Assembly: GCA_021732975.1 (NCBI GenBank)
Contig: JAKFWC010000009.1
Location: forward strand, 1-64,000
Source of the DNA: Planctomycetaceae bacterium
Lineage (GTDB): Bacteria; Planctomycetota; Planctomycetia; Planctomycetales; Planctomycetaceae
Reading direction: 5' to 3'
DNA: 64,000 nucleotides
The translations under genes were made by a program, and so were the position numbers. Under the pieces are notes generated by a model that did not search any database, was not told where the DNA came from, and worked only from the letters and a program-made list of their open reading frames with translations. Position 1 is the stretch's first letter; each line of letters starts with the position of its first letter. This document shows, piece by piece, positions 6,193 through 15,702 of this stretch.

Positions 6193-9166
6193 AGAGAAAC
6201 TCCGAGGAATTGAGCAATCCGCGGCAGAGGGAGGACCAGCCGTGTTTCTGGGCGAAGGCGGTGCACTGCGCGATTTCGTCCGCGGTGGGAGTGCGTCCAT
6301 AAGCCAGCGCGAACGCCCGACGGACGGCGTTCGCGCTGTCATTCTTCGCATCGTGTTGCAGACGTTCCGCGAACTGATCGGCGATGCGCAGGACGAAGGC
6401 GTGATTCATCAGCGACAGCGCTTGCAGCGGCGTCGTGGTCTGCGAGCGCTTCGGTGTCGTCGTCGATGGGTCAGGGCAATCGAACGTGTCGAGCAGCGGG
6501 TTGCGGCCGCCGCGGGCCCAGGCGCGGTAGATCGTGCGGCGGGACGCTTGCGGGCCGGTGGGGTCGATCGGGTCGTAGAACTGTGTCCCTTTGAAGAAGT
6601 ACGAGTTGACATCGCTGTACCCTTTGCCGCCGACTTCGAGGACCAGCGTGTCGGCGACAGCAAGCATCGTGTCGCGGATCATCTCGGCATCGAGCCGCTT
6701 CGGATTCATTCGCCACAAGTAACGATTGTGGGCGTCCTGTTTGGCGGCGTCGGTTCGGTGCTGCGAGCTTTGCTGATAGGTCGCCGAGGTGACAATCAAC
6801 CGGTGCATGTGTTTCAGCGAATAGTCGCTGCGAACGAATTCGGAAGCGAGCCATTCGAGCAGTTCCGGGTGACTGGGCATGCCGCCGTTGAAGCCAAAGT
6901 CGCTGGGGTTTTCGACGAGCCCGGCTCCGAAGTGATAATGCCACAGGCGGTTCACCATCACGCGGGCAAACAACGGATTGCGGCGGTCGGTGATCCAATT
7001 GGCGAGACGCTGGCGGCGATCGGTTTCCAGCGATTCCGCTGACACTTTCAAATCGGCGGTCAACCCGCGAATCGCCGCCAATCCCGCAGGGATGACCTGA
7101 TCACCACGGTCGGCGACGTTGCCGCGCTTCAATACGAACGATGGTCCCGGTTGCAGCGTCGACATCACCGTGTAGATTTTCTGCTTCGCGGCTTTCTCTC
7201 TCGCGGCGAGTTCTTGCTGCGCTTTGACGATGTCCTGTCGCAACTCATCGCGCTGGCGGCGTTGGTCGTCGGTTAACCGCGCGATCATTTCTGCTTCGCT
7301 GACGAACACGCCGGAGGCCTGCGCGGATGCTGAGACTTCATCGTTGGTTAACGCGCGGTCATACAGCCGCGCGGTGGCAATCGTGCCTTTCAGCAAACGG
7401 TTCCCGCCCACGGGGGAATGACGCAGGCCGAAGACGAGGTGGGCTTTCCCCGCGGCATAGGTGATAGGGGCCGAACTGCGATAGGGCTTGCCATACGGTT
7501 GCCCGTTGCGGAACCCGGCGATGGTGCCATCGGCGTGGTAGACGATGGCAATCGTCACGAACTCTTTGTCGGCGGCTTCGTCCATCGTCCCTTGCAACGA
7601 CTGCGTGCGGGTGAACCCGTTGCTGCCGGGCATCCAGCGTTGCGCTTCCTGTTCTCCGAAGACGATGGAATCGAAGACCGCACCGTCGAGCGTTTGCAGC
7701 GTGATGGCCCCGCCGCCGCGCTGAATGAGGTCGGCGAGTTTCACACGGACTTCGAGCGTCTTCGCGGTGATGTCGCGCGGCAACGGCGGCGTGGTGACAT
7801 ACACGCCGTCACGCACTTCGATGCCATCGGCAGTCCGTTTGCCGTCGCCTTTCCATTCACCATGCAGGGTACCGAAGTGGTCGCGCAGGTCTTTGGTGAA
7901 ATCCCACGCGGCAATGGGGGCCGGGGCGGCCACCGCGCCGGTGATGCCATTCGCCTTGTCACGCAGGACGGCTTGCCGCGCGGGGTCTTCGATGTCCCGC
8001 AGCGCGCGTGTGACTTGCTCGAAGCGGGCTTTCGCCGTTTGCACCAGTCGGGCGTTTTCCGCGGTGGTGATCTCGCGCTCGCCGTGATTCACTCCGGCCA
8101 GCGCGGCGACGAACTGGTAATACTCGCGGGCGGAAATCGGGTCGAACTTGTGATCGTGGCAGCGGGCACAGTTCACGGTGAGGCCGAGGAATGTCTGACC
8201 GATAGTGCCGATAACATCTTCGAGTTCGTCCTGACGCATCACCTGTCGCATGCGGTCGACGACGGGGACGACCGTGTCGTGCGGACCGGCGACAAGAAAA
8301 CCAAGCGCGCGGGACGATTCAAATTCATCGTCGGTCAGCGAATCTCCCGCGAGCTGCCAGCGGACGAATTCGTCGTAGCCCAGGTCTTTGTTGAGGGCCT
8401 GAATCACCCAGTCGCGATAGTGCCAGGCATCGGGACGGGGCAGGTCGCGTTCGTAACCGTTGCTCTCGCCGAAGCGAACGATATCGAGCCAGTGCCGGGC
8501 CCAGCGTTCGCCATATAGTGGCGAGGCGAGCAACCGGTCGATTAACCGTTCGGCGGCGTTCGGCGCGGGGTCGTTGACGAACGTTTCAACTTCTTCCGGC
8601 GATGGCGGCAACCCAAGTAAATCGAACGTGACACGACGAATCCATACGGCGCGCGCGGCGGGTGGCGAAGACTCCAACCCCACCACTTGCTGTTTCGCGG
8701 ATAGAAACGCATCGACCGGATGATTCACTCCCGCAACAACCGGCGGTCGCAGTTCCCTCGCCAACGGTTGCAACGACCACCAGTCATACCCGGCCCGTTC
8801 CGCAGACGTGTATTTCAGTGGATCAATCGGCGTATCGGACCAGTTTGCACCAGCCGTAAGCCACGCTTGTACCAGCGATTTTTCTTCGACAGAGAGCGGA
8901 TGTTTCGGCGGCATCTCATCCGCGGTGATCCGTTCCCACAACCCGCTCCTGGTGAGATCGTCAACCGAAAGAGCCGGGCCAGAATCCCCGCCGCGGAGAG
9001 CATTCGCGCGGGTGGTCAGATCGAGTCCACCCTTGACTCCATCGCCAGCGTGACACGACAGACACCGCCGTGCAAGCAGCGGGGCGATCTCTCGATCAAA
9101 GTCCGGCGGCGCAGCGATTGTCGCTGCCAGAAACATCCAGGCCATCGCGGTCACAGCACACCTCAC
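6182..9166 (-). CDS. DUF1549/DUF1553 protein with PSCyt1 and LamG-like domains
   Basis: A 994-residue exported protein of the planctomycete cytochrome-like family. In order: a signal peptide (residues 1-19); a PSCyt1 heme-type region with CLSCH at 35-39; a DUF1549 (PSCyt2) region with a second CARCH motif at 333-337; a beta-rich LamG/concanavalin-like insert at about 415-630; and a DUF1553 (PSD1) region to the end, with MVNRLWHYHFG and NPSDFGFNGG. The protein probably works outside the cytoplasm with the DUF1501 protein encoded just downstream; the substrate is unknown, but complex carbohydrates are a common suggestion. The start is a GTG at 9166; ATG 9145 is an alternative but removes the only positive charge of the signal peptide. 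Confidence 0.92.
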   Translation of the reverse strand: MRCAVTAMAWMFLAATIAAPPDFDREIAPLLARRCLSCHAGDGVKGGLDLTTRANALRGGDSGPALSVDDLTRSGLWERITADEMPPKHPLSVEEKSLVQAWLTAGANWSDTPIDPLKYTSAERAGYDWWSLQPLARELRPPVVAGVNHPVDAFLSAKQQVVGLESSPPAARAVWIRRVTFDLLGLPPSPEEVETFVNDPAPNAAERLIDRLLASPLYGERWARHWLDIVRFGESNGYERDLPRPDAWHYRDWVIQALNKDLGYDEFVRWQLAGDSLTDDEFESSRALGFLVAGPHDTVVPVVDRMRQVMRQDELEDVIGTIGQTFLGLTVNCARCHDHKFDPISAREYYQFVAALAGVNHGEREITTAENARLVQTAKARFEQVTRALRDIEDPARQAVLRDKANGITGAVAAPAPIAAWDFTKDLRDHFGTLHGEWKGDGKRTADGIEVRDGVYVTTPPLPRDITAKTLEVRVKLADLIQRGGGAITLQTLDGAVFDSIVFGEQEAQRWMPGSNGFTRTQSLQGTMDEAADKEFVTIAIVYHADGTIAGFRNGQPYGKPYRSSAPITYAAGKAHLVFGLRHSPVGGNRLLKGTIATARLYDRALTNDEVSASAQASGVFVSEAEMIARLTDDQRRQRDELRQDIVKAQQELAAREKAAKQKIYTVMSTLQPGPSFVLKRGNVADRGDQVIPAGLAAIRGLTADLKVSAESLETDRRQRLANWITDRRNPLFARVMVNRLWHYHFGAGLVENPSDFGFNGGMPSHPELLEWLASEFVRSDYSLKHMHRLIVTSATYQQSSQHRTDAAKQDAHNRYLWRMNPKRLDAEMIRDTMLAVADTLVLEVGGKGYSDVNSYFFKGTQFYDPIDPTGPQASRRTIYRAWARGGRNPLLDTFDCPDPSTTTPKRSQTTTPLQALSLMNHAFVLRIADQFAERLQHDAKNDSANAVRRAFALAYGRTPTADEIAQCTAFAQKHGWSSLCRGLLNSSEFLYVD

Positions 9167-9232
9167 TCGAATGCGCAGAGTGGTTCAGTGTGTAGGCTAG
9201 TCTGTTGCGCGACGCGGGGCAATTACAACCGC

Positions 9233-9266
9233 GAAGGTTGAGGGTTAATGGTCGAAGGTTGAGAGT
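9233..9266. repeat. Two direct copies of a GAAGGTTGAGGGT-type repeat
   Basis: GAAGGTTGAGGGT at 9233-9245 is followed by TCGAAGGTTGAGAGT at 9252-9266. The same unit forms the arms of the inverted repeat at 31523-31584, showing a dispersed family. Confidence 0.6.
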
Positions 9267-9376
9267 AAGAAATGAGAATTTCCTCCGCTTGCCGCTTCGC
9301 AGAATCTCAAGACAATCCTACTTCCATTCTGATAAAGTTTGCTGACCACTCACGGTTCGCCAACGAACGGACCAAC

Positions 9377-10504
9377 ATGCCACTGCAATACCTTGATGTC
9401 CGTGGTTATCGCTCCTTGCGGAATGTCCGATTACCGCTACGACAGTTAACCGTGATCACCGGGCCAAACGGTTCGGGAAAATCGAATCTCTATCGGGCGC
9501 TGTGGTTGATCTCGCAGATCGCCGAGGGTGACTTTGGCCGGGCGATGTGCCGGGAAGGGGGCTTGGTCTCCGCGATGTGGGCCGGGCCGCGGACCAGTCT
9601 GAAGAAGCCATTGCGGATGACGTTGGGGTTCGCCACCGATGACCTGAGTTTTGAATTGAGCTGCGGTTATCCGGTACCAAATGGAACGATGTTCGGCTAC
9701 GACCCGCAGATTAAAGAAGAAGCCGTCTGGATGGGTCGCCATCGCAAGCCGACGACGACGTTACTGCATCGGGAAGGTGGCATCACCACAATTCGCGACG
9801 AATCAGGCCGGCGGATTGAATATCCGCTCATGCTCGACGACAACGAGTCAGTCCTCGCCCAACTCCGCGAACCACATCGCTTTCCCGAATTGTTCGCACT
9901 GCGGGAAGAAGTCCGTCACTGGCGGTTCTATCACACCTTTCGTACGGATGAGGAATCGCCTTTGCGCAGTCCGCGGGTGAGTGTTCGCACACCGGTCCTG
10001 AGTCACGACGGGAGCGATCTGGCCGCCGCGCTCCAGACGATTCTTGAAAGTGGCCGTGGCGAAGGTCAGACATTGATGGCAGCGGTCACAGCGGCGTTGC
10101 CCGGTCGGACATTGTCGATTCTAGCGAATGCAAGCGAACCGTGGCAGAAGTCGCCGCGATGTTCTGAGCTTTCGGTCGCACTGGAAACGGAAGGTTGCGA
10201 CCGACCACTGTATGCCCGCGAGTTATCCGATGGCACGCTGAAGTTTTTGTGCCTGGCGGCAGCGCTCCTCAGCCCGCGGCCGCCGTCGCTGATCGCCCTG
10301 AATGAACCCGAAGCGAGCCTGCATCCCGATCTGCTCGTGCCGCTCGCCCATTTGATTGTCGATGCCACCCGCTATTCGCAAGTCTGGGTGACCACGCATT
10401 CGCAACCATTAGCAGAGCACATCCGCGGTGCCTCTGGTGTCCAACCCATCGCGCTGCAGCTTATCAATGGGGAAACGGTCGTCGAGTGTGATGAGCCGGA
10501 GTAG
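9377..10504 (+). CDS. AAA ATPase, RecF/OLD-like (AAA_21)
   Basis: A 375-residue ABC-type ATPase without membrane segments. Walker A GPNGSGKS is at residues 29-36, an ABC signature-like ELSDGTLKFLCLAAAL follows near residue 290, then Walker B LIALNEPEASLHP and an H-loop VTTHSQPLAEHI. This is the AAA_21 / RecF-SMC layout seen in DNA-repair ATPases and in nuclease-linked defence ATPases such as OLD. No TOPRIM nuclease or partner gene is adjacent, so its job is unassigned. ATG 9377 starts just before the first core strand; in-frame codons upstream would add a poorly structured leader. It appears monocistronic. Confidence 0.8.
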   Translation: MPLQYLDVRGYRSLRNVRLPLRQLTVITGPNGSGKSNLYRALWLISQIAEGDFGRAMCREGGLVSAMWAGPRTSLKKPLRMTLGFATDDLSFELSCGYPVPNGTMFGYDPQIKEEAVWMGRHRKPTTTLLHREGGITTIRDESGRRIEYPLMLDDNESVLAQLREPHRFPELFALREEVRHWRFYHTFRTDEESPLRSPRVSVRTPVLSHDGSDLAAALQTILESGRGEGQTLMAAVTAALPGRTLSILANASEPWQKSPRCSELSVALETEGCDRPLYARELSDGTLKFLCLAAALLSPRPPSLIALNEPEASLHPDLLVPLAHLIVDATRYSQVWVTTHSQPLAEHIRGASGVQPIALQLINGETVVECDEPE

Positions 10505-10738
10505 GGTGGCATTGGTTCGATAACAGCACTTGTTCGGTTATTAACGGCCGCAATTCTGCCCGGCTACGTTCTCATCGTTACAGACCGCAAAGTCATTGAG
10601 TCCGCAATGTTTCACAGGCTTATCAGTGTTTCGTAACCTTTACAGTCCAACTTAGTGAAGTATGGCGGTCATAATCGTGGGAGACGGAGCGTTGACCCCC
10701 GACGCTGGCGAAGGATGGCCGGAATTCCCCTTTCCCGA

Positions 10739-11113
10739 ATGGATGAAATGATGCTGATGAAGGAACACGAAGCGGAAGTGCCTGCGACCATGAGCCGTCG
10801 AATTCACAACCGCCGGATTGGCTCGGACCGCCGCAAGGTGCCCGCCGCCAAGTCCGAGACCCCATTCCAGGGCGAAGAGCGTCGCACGACGCCTCGCCGT
10901 AAAGTGGAACGGCGGCGGATGATCGACCCGACGACCTGTGAGCGGGACTATTCGCTCGACGAAGTCGAATTCATGAAGGCGATGGACGACTACAAGCGCA
11001 AATCGGGCCGGATGTTTCCGACCTGGAGCGAAGTGCTCGAAGTCGTGCGGAGCCTCGGCTACACGAAACCGGAACCAGCGGCCATTCCCGCCATGGAACC
11101 GACCGCGAACTAA
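10739..11113 (+). CDS. Small basic protein of a planctomycete type
   Basis: A protein of about 124 residues with unknown function. The central part is very basic ([15 protein letters not shown], then [13 protein letters not shown]). It ends in an acidic-aromatic helical region, [18 protein letters not shown] followed by [21 protein letters not shown] recall this C-terminal pattern from small planctomycete proteins but cannot verify it here. Binding to nucleic acid or ribosomes is a guess from charge. The start is uncertain: ATG codons at 10739, 10748, 10751 and 10757 crowd together, and GTG 10655 is also in frame. A strong terminator follows at 11190. Confidence 0.75.
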   Translation: MDEMMLMKEHEAEVPATMSRRIHNRRIGSDRRKVPAAKSETPFQGEERRTTPRRKVERRRMIDPTTCERDYSLDEVEFMKAMDDYKRKSGRMFPTWSEVLEVVRSLGYTKPEPAAIPAMEPTAN

Positions 11114-11189
11114 TATTCACGGTTCTCCGCACACCAACGGAGACCGTTATTATCCCGTGAAGTGAGCCGTCACGGTGATGGACCCACCA

Positions 11190-11219
11190 AGCCCAGGGAC
11201 GCCACGCCCTGGGCTTTTT
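11190..11219 (+). terminator. Intrinsic terminator
   Basis: Stem AGCCCAGGG / CCCTGGGCT (11190-11198 and 11207-11215) with an 8-base loop, followed by TTTTT. It ends the small basic protein gene. The stem is related to the CCCAGGGA hairpins at 13173 and 43384. Confidence 0.9.
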
Positions 11220-11365
11220 CATTTAGCCCCCCCGTTGTCTCAACGTTTTGCATGGGGCCACGTAAGTTCAATCAACTCGTAACATCCTTTTGTTTACGAC
11301 GTTGAGTGCTGCCATGCAATTGGTTGTGTCTGCAACGGGGGGATTTTGTGCGTCTCAAGGAACCA

Positions 11366-11383
11366 CCGGTTGCGGACAACCGG
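11366..11383 (-). terminator. Hairpin downstream of the phosphatase gene
   Basis: CCGGTTG / CAACCGG with a 4-base loop lies 20 bases past the minus-strand stop at 11403. No clear T-run follows. A longer inverted repeat (CCCCCCGTTG at 11228-11237 and its complement at 11333-11342) lies further downstream. Together they probably separate the two converging genes. Confidence 0.45.
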
Positions 11384-11402
11384 GGGCTAAGTGGGAAGGC
11401 CA

Positions 11403-13082
11403 TCACGCGCCGCGGCCGATCACCATGATGGTGATGTCGTCGTTCTGGTCGCGGCCGTTGGCGTGTTTGCGGACATCGGCCAGAATTGTTTTGCCGAGCT
11501 CCTCCGCTTTGCCGGCAACACTGGTGTGGACGAGTTCCCGCAGGCGTTCCATGCCGTAGAGATCGCTGTTCGGGTTCATCGCCTCGCTGACGCCATCGGT
11601 GTAGAGGACGACGGTTTCGCCCGGTTCAATCCGCCGTTTGACGACATCGTACGGGAAGCCTTCCATCACGCCGAGCGGAAGGCCGACCTCGGCTTCGCCG
11701 ATTTCCTCAATCGTCCCGTCGACCATGCGGATCATGAGCGGCATGTGTCCGCAATTGACGAACTCCAGGTCGCCGGTTTCGGGATCGATAATCCCGATGA
11801 TGAAGGTGACGAATCGGCCTTCGACGGCCTTGGTGCACATCTGGTCGTTGATGCGGCAGGCGGCTTGTTGCACATCAGCGATGAACTGTGTGGTGATGGT
11901 CACGACCGTCGAGAGCTTCGACATCACCAATGATGCGGGCACACCTTTGCCAGCAACATCACCAAAGGCGAAGCAGACTTTCTTCTTATCGGGCAGAAAC
12001 ATGCAGTCGAAATAATCGCCGCCGACGGCTTGCGCGGAGTCGTAGGACGCGAAAAACTCCCAAGGGCTCGGTTTGGGCATGACCGTGGGGAGCAGGGCGC
12101 GCTGGACATCCATCGCGATGCCCATTTCACGATCCTGCTTCTGCTTCTCCAACGCTGTGACGAGGAGCTTCGCGGATTCGTAAGACATCGCGGCTTGGCC
12201 GGCCACGGCGACGAGCAGATCGAGGTCTTCTTCCTTGAACTGATTGAACGGGTTTTGCGTATCAATACTGATTACGCCGAGCGGTTCGCCGTCGAGGCTG
12301 AGCATCGGCACGCACATCATCGAACGGATCGTCAGATTTGAGATGGATTCGCTGGCTTCAAACCGGGCATCGTTCGTTGCATCCGCAGAGAGGACGCCCG
12401 TCTTTTCGGTCATCACCTTTCGCAAAATCGTTCGGCTGACTTTGACGGTATCGTCGTCCGTGGGACGGCGATGTTTGATGGCCTTCGGGATCATCTTGCC
12501 GTCTTCGGTTTTGAAGAGGACGCATCCCCGATCGGCATGCGGGAAAACCTTGAACAACGTATCGAGAATCTTCGGCAGCAGGGCGTCCAGGTCTGTTGTT
12601 CCGGCGAGACTGCGGCTGATTTCCAGCACCGCCTTCAGCTTCGCCTCCGGCTGCACTTCCAGACGGCCGAACGCCGAACTTTGCACTGACCGGCCGGTGA
12701 TGGTGGCGGTATCGTCGTCGTCGTCCTCGCCGTCCAGACTCATGGTTTGACCGCCGAGAACTCCCAAGGGGCGCGGTGTCGACTTGCGTCCGAGTTCGGC
12801 GGCTTCAAACCGGAGCAGAATCGGTCCGAGTTTGATGCGGTCGTCGTGCTTGATCTCGGCAGGGCCTTCCAACTTTTTGCCGTTCAGAAACGTGCCGTTG
12901 CCACTGTTGAGATCTTCCAACAGGTAACGGCTGCCCTCTTTCACCACGCGGGCATGTTTCCGCGAGACCATGTTCGAGTTGATCTGCAACTGGCATTCGG
13001 GATGCCGACCGATCACGGTCTCATCGGTCGTGACGGGGTGCGGCAGATCCTGTCCGTCGAGGAGCAGATGGAGTGTGGGCAT
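11403..13082 (-). CDS. FHA-GAF-SpoIIE (PP2C-type) phosphatase
   Basis: A 559-residue cytoplasmic signalling protein. The N-terminal FHA domain shows GRHPE (Gly25-Arg26), SRKHA (40-44) and the loop [11 protein letters not shown] from residue 59, which bind phosphothreonine. A GAF domain follows (about 155-320: [18 protein letters not shown]), then a SpoIIE/RsbU-like PP2C phosphatase (about 340-559) with GGDYFD and [10 protein letters not shown], whose Asp residues bind metal. Such proteins often dephosphorylate anti-anti-sigma factors; no such gene lies nearby. An ATG at 13172 is in frame, but the FHA domain begins at 13082 and the extra leader overlaps the repeat hairpin at 13173. Confidence 0.9.
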   Translation of the reverse strand: MPTLHLLLDGQDLPHPVTTDETVIGRHPECQLQINSNMVSRKHARVVKEGSRYLLEDLNSGNGTFLNGKKLEGPAEIKHDDRIKLGPILLRFEAAELGRKSTPRPLGVLGGQTMSLDGEDDDDDTATITGRSVQSSAFGRLEVQPEAKLKAVLEISRSLAGTTDLDALLPKILDTLFKVFPHADRGCVLFKTEDGKMIPKAIKHRRPTDDDTVKVSRTILRKVMTEKTGVLSADATNDARFEASESISNLTIRSMMCVPMLSLDGEPLGVISIDTQNPFNQFKEEDLDLLVAVAGQAAMSYESAKLLVTALEKQKQDREMGIAMDVQRALLPTVMPKPSPWEFFASYDSAQAVGGDYFDCMFLPDKKKVCFAFGDVAGKGVPASLVMSKLSTVVTITTQFIADVQQAACRINDQMCTKAVEGRFVTFIIGIIDPETGDLEFVNCGHMPLMIRMVDGTIEEIGEAEVGLPLGVMEGFPYDVVKRRIEPGETVVLYTDGVSEAMNPNSDLYGMERLRELVHTSVAGKAEELGKTILADVRKHANGRDQNDDITIMVIGRGA

Positions 13083-13172
13083 GACTTCGATTCTCAAAAC
13101 GGGAAATCGCGAGAACGATACGACGATTCTATGATGCCCGTCGGCGAGTTGGTAGCAGTTCAAAATGGACAT

Positions 13173-13194
13173 CCCAGGGAACGCATTCCCTGGG
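13173..13194. repeat. CCCAGGGAA hairpin after gdhA
   Basis: Perfect stem CCCAGGGAA / TTCCCTGGG with loop CGCA, 3 bases past the stop of the glutamate dehydrogenase gene. It matches the hairpin family at 43384-43405 and the terminator at 11190. No T-run follows on the minus strand, so it may be an attenuator or RNA-end stabiliser. Confidence 0.7.
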
Positions 13195-13196
13195 CT

Positions 13197-14429
13197 TCAC
13201 ACGCCGCCAAGGACCGTGGCGCGACCGACCCGGCCGATCCCCAGAACGTAAGCGGCGGTGCGGAGTGAGACTTTCTTTTCCTCCGCGATCTTCCACACCC
13301 GGTCAAAGCTTTCGTGCATCACCTTGTCGAGTTCCGCCCGGACCCGTTCCAGGTCCCATTTGAAGTGCTGGCGGTTCTGGACCCATTCAAAGTAACTCAC
13401 GGTCACTCCACCGGCGTTCGCGAGAATATCCGGGACGACGATCACATTCTTTTGATGAAGAATCTCGTCCGCTTCGGGCGTCGTCGGATTGTTTGCCGCT
13501 TCTACGATGTATTTCGCACGGATACTGGCCGCATTCGCCGCGGTAATGACGTTCCCCAGGGCGGCAGGAATCAGCAGGTCGACATCGGCGGCGAAGAGTT
13601 GCTCGTTAGTGAGCGGATCAGTTCCTGGAAAGCCTTTTACGCCTCCCGCGGTTTTGGCATAGGCCAGCAATTGGACGATATCGAGTCCTTCCGGGTTCCA
13701 CACGCCGCCGGTCATGTCGGTTAGCCCGACGACCTTCACCCCTTTTTCAGCGAGGTATTGTGCGGCGAAACTGCCGACGTTGCCGAATCCTTGCAGTACG
13801 ACTCGGGCGCCCACGAACGGGCGATTGATCTTCTTGAACAACGCTTCGGCGATCGTCACCACGCCGCGACCGGTGGCTTCTTCGCGGCCTTCCGAACCGT
13901 GCAGGTCGACCGGTTTGCCAGTGACGCACGCCGGTTGAAAACCGTAGAATTTTTCGTACTGATTGGCAAACCACGCCATTACTTGGGCGTTGGTCCCCAT
14001 ATCGGGCGCCGGGATGTCTTTGTCCGGGCCGACCATGTCGTGGATTTCGTCTACGAATTTGCGGGTGATCCGTTCGAGTTCGCCAATGCTTAGCGTCCGC
14101 GGATCGACGGCGATGCCCCCTTTTGCGCCGCCGTACGGAAGGTTCACCACGGCGGTTTTCCAAGTCATCAACGAGGCCAGCGTGAGGACTTCGGCTTCAT
14201 CGACTTCCGGGTGGAACCGCAGGCCACCCTTCATCGGACCGCGGGACTTGTCGTGCTGGATGCGGTAGCCGATGAATGTCGACAACTCGCCGTTGTCTCG
14301 TTCCACAGCCACCTGGACCTTGATTTCCCGTTGCGGCGTGAGCAGCAACGTCCGCATATTCTGCGAGAGATCGAGAAGGTCGGCCGCCTGATCAAAAAAA
14401 CGGCGGGCATGATCGAACGATGTCGCCAC
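13197..14429 (-). CDS. gdhA: Glutamate dehydrogenase
   Basis: A 410-residue Glu/Leu/Phe/Val dehydrogenase that interconverts glutamate and 2-oxoglutarate with NAD(P). The substrate domain has [14 protein letters not shown] and the catalytic-lysine motif [13 protein letters not shown]. The Rossmann half has [14 protein letters not shown]. Length fits the hexameric, bacterial and archaeal short form. The start is GTG 14429, preceded by AGGAA with good spacing. It lies 75 bases downstream of pdxJ on the same strand, possibly one transcript, and ends at the hairpin 13173-13194. Cofactor preference cannot be decided by eye. Confidence 0.93.
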   Translation of the reverse strand: MATSFDHARRFFDQAADLLDLSQNMRTLLLTPQREIKVQVAVERDNGELSTFIGYRIQHDKSRGPMKGGLRFHPEVDEAEVLTLASLMTWKTAVVNLPYGGAKGGIAVDPRTLSIGELERITRKFVDEIHDMVGPDKDIPAPDMGTNAQVMAWFANQYEKFYGFQPACVTGKPVDLHGSEGREEATGRGVVTIAEALFKKINRPFVGARVVLQGFGNVGSFAAQYLAEKGVKVVGLTDMTGGVWNPEGLDIVQLLAYAKTAGGVKGFPGTDPLTNEQLFAADVDLLIPAALGNVITAANAASIRAKYIVEAANNPTTPEADEILHQKNVIVVPDILANAGGVTVSYFEWVQNRQHFKWDLERVRAELDKVMHESFDRVWKIAEEKKVSLRTAAYVLGIGRVGRATVLGGV

Positions 14430-14504
14430 GGGGGGTTCCTGTTCAACTCGGGGAGCTTCATCGAGAATCGACCCCGGAATCGTAATCCGCTGGCAACCGA
14501 GTTG

Positions 14505-15233
14505 TCAGCGCGAGCGATGACAGATTTCGGCGTAGCGGCGGACCGTGGTGCTCATCCCGTCTTCTAACGCTTCCGTAATCAGCGCGTGGCCGATGGAGAC
14601 TTCGGCGACCTGCGGGACTTGATCGAGAAACGGTCCCAGATTTTCCTGATTGAGGTCGTGACCGGCATTGATCTCCAAGCCCGAGTCTAGCGCCGCTCGT
14701 GCCGCTGCGGCATACTGGGCCAAGGCGCCTTCGGTGCGTCTCGAAGCGAATTCTTTTGCATAGGGGCCGGTATAAAGTTCCACACGGTGAGCTCCCAATG
14801 CTTTGGCGGCTGCCATCGCGGCCGGGACGGGATCGACGAACAGGCTGATACGGATGCCTAACCGGGAGAGTTCCTGGATAACGGGGCGCAGTCGCGCGGC
14901 ATCGACATCGAGGTTCCAGCCGTGATCCGATGTCAGTTGAGCCGGAGCATCGGGGACGAATGTGCATTGTGTCGGACGGACGCGGCGGATGACCTCCAGA
15001 AACGTCCGGTTGAACGGGTTGCCCTCGATATTGAATTCGACTTTGAGCATAGCCTTCAGCGCATCGACATCCGAAAAGCGGATGTGTCGCTGGTCCGGCC
15101 GGGGATGAACGGTGATACCGTCGGCCCCCGCGTCCAAACAGATTTCCGCCGCTCTGGTCACGCTAGGGAGTTGCCCCCCCCGGCTGTTCCGAATGAGAGC
15201 GATCTTGTTCAAGTTCACGCTGAGATATGTCAT
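14505..15233 (-). CDS. pdxJ: Pyridoxine 5'-phosphate synthase
   Basis: A 242-residue PdxJ that condenses 1-deoxyxylulose 5-phosphate with 3-amino-2-oxopropyl phosphate in the DXP-dependent vitamin B6 pathway. Motifs are typical: LSVNLNKIALIRNSRGG at the start, then ADGITVHPRPDQRHI, EFNIEGNP, CTFVPDAP, VELYTGPYA and NAGHDLN. ATG 15233 begins the first strand; in-frame ATGs at 15242 and 15278 would only add a leader. No strong ribosome site is seen before any of them. gdhA follows on the same strand. Confidence 0.95.
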   Translation of the reverse strand: MTYLSVNLNKIALIRNSRGGQLPSVTRAAEICLDAGADGITVHPRPDQRHIRFSDVDALKAMLKVEFNIEGNPFNRTFLEVIRRVRPTQCTFVPDAPAQLTSDHGWNLDVDAARLRPVIQELSRLGIRISLFVDPVPAAMAAAKALGAHRVELYTGPYAKEFASRRTEGALAQYAAAARAALDSGLEINAGHDLNQENLGPFLDQVPQVAEVSIGHALITEALEDGMSTTVRRYAEICHRSR

Positions 15234-15702
15234 GGCAGTCATAAAGTTTGGAATGATCGTGAGCGCGAGATCCGTCAATGTTCACTACACAAAGGGGATT
15301 TTTGTGCATGTGTGTAGCGTACACCGTCTTTCAATGTGAAGCCACCTTCACCTTCCGAGCATACCTTCCAAGGGGGGCGAGTGTTCGTGTGATTGCGAAC
15401 GGGAACCGACTTTTCGGAATCCGCGCAGGTCGAAACGCACCCAGCGATGGAATCCGCACACTTGCTGGGCGATTTACCCTGTAAGGATGCGCAGTTTGCG
15501 TTCACTTTCATGCGGTCATTTCACGGGTTTTCGACTTCCGTCGATTCTGGACCCGCAGTAGCCGATCACATTCTCTATGCGTACGACAGAATACTCGCGT
15601 TCAAGTGAAATTGTTTCCCAGGGCGATGGCCCCGTGGAGGGGGGCGAGTCTGCAATTTCGTCCGTTTCCACCAGGCCCACTTTCCGTTTAGGTAACGATC
15701 CG
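15234..15702. other. Divergent intergenic region pdxJ / pfaD
   Basis: Promoters for both divergent genes should lie here. A short dyad, CACAAA and TTTGTG, sits at about 15288-15307. The reading frame of PfaD stays open back to ATG 15577, so bases 15577-15702 may encode an extended N-terminus. Nothing else is recognised. Confidence 0.4.

Noticed and set aside
7418..8518. Large plus-strand frame antisense to the DUF1549/1553 gene
   Set aside because: The minus-strand frame has signal peptide and CXXCH motifs; the antisense frame is a codon-bias shadow.
9377..10504. OLD-family nuclease defence gene
   Set aside because: No TOPRIM domain or partner nuclease is present, so only the ATPase part is supported.
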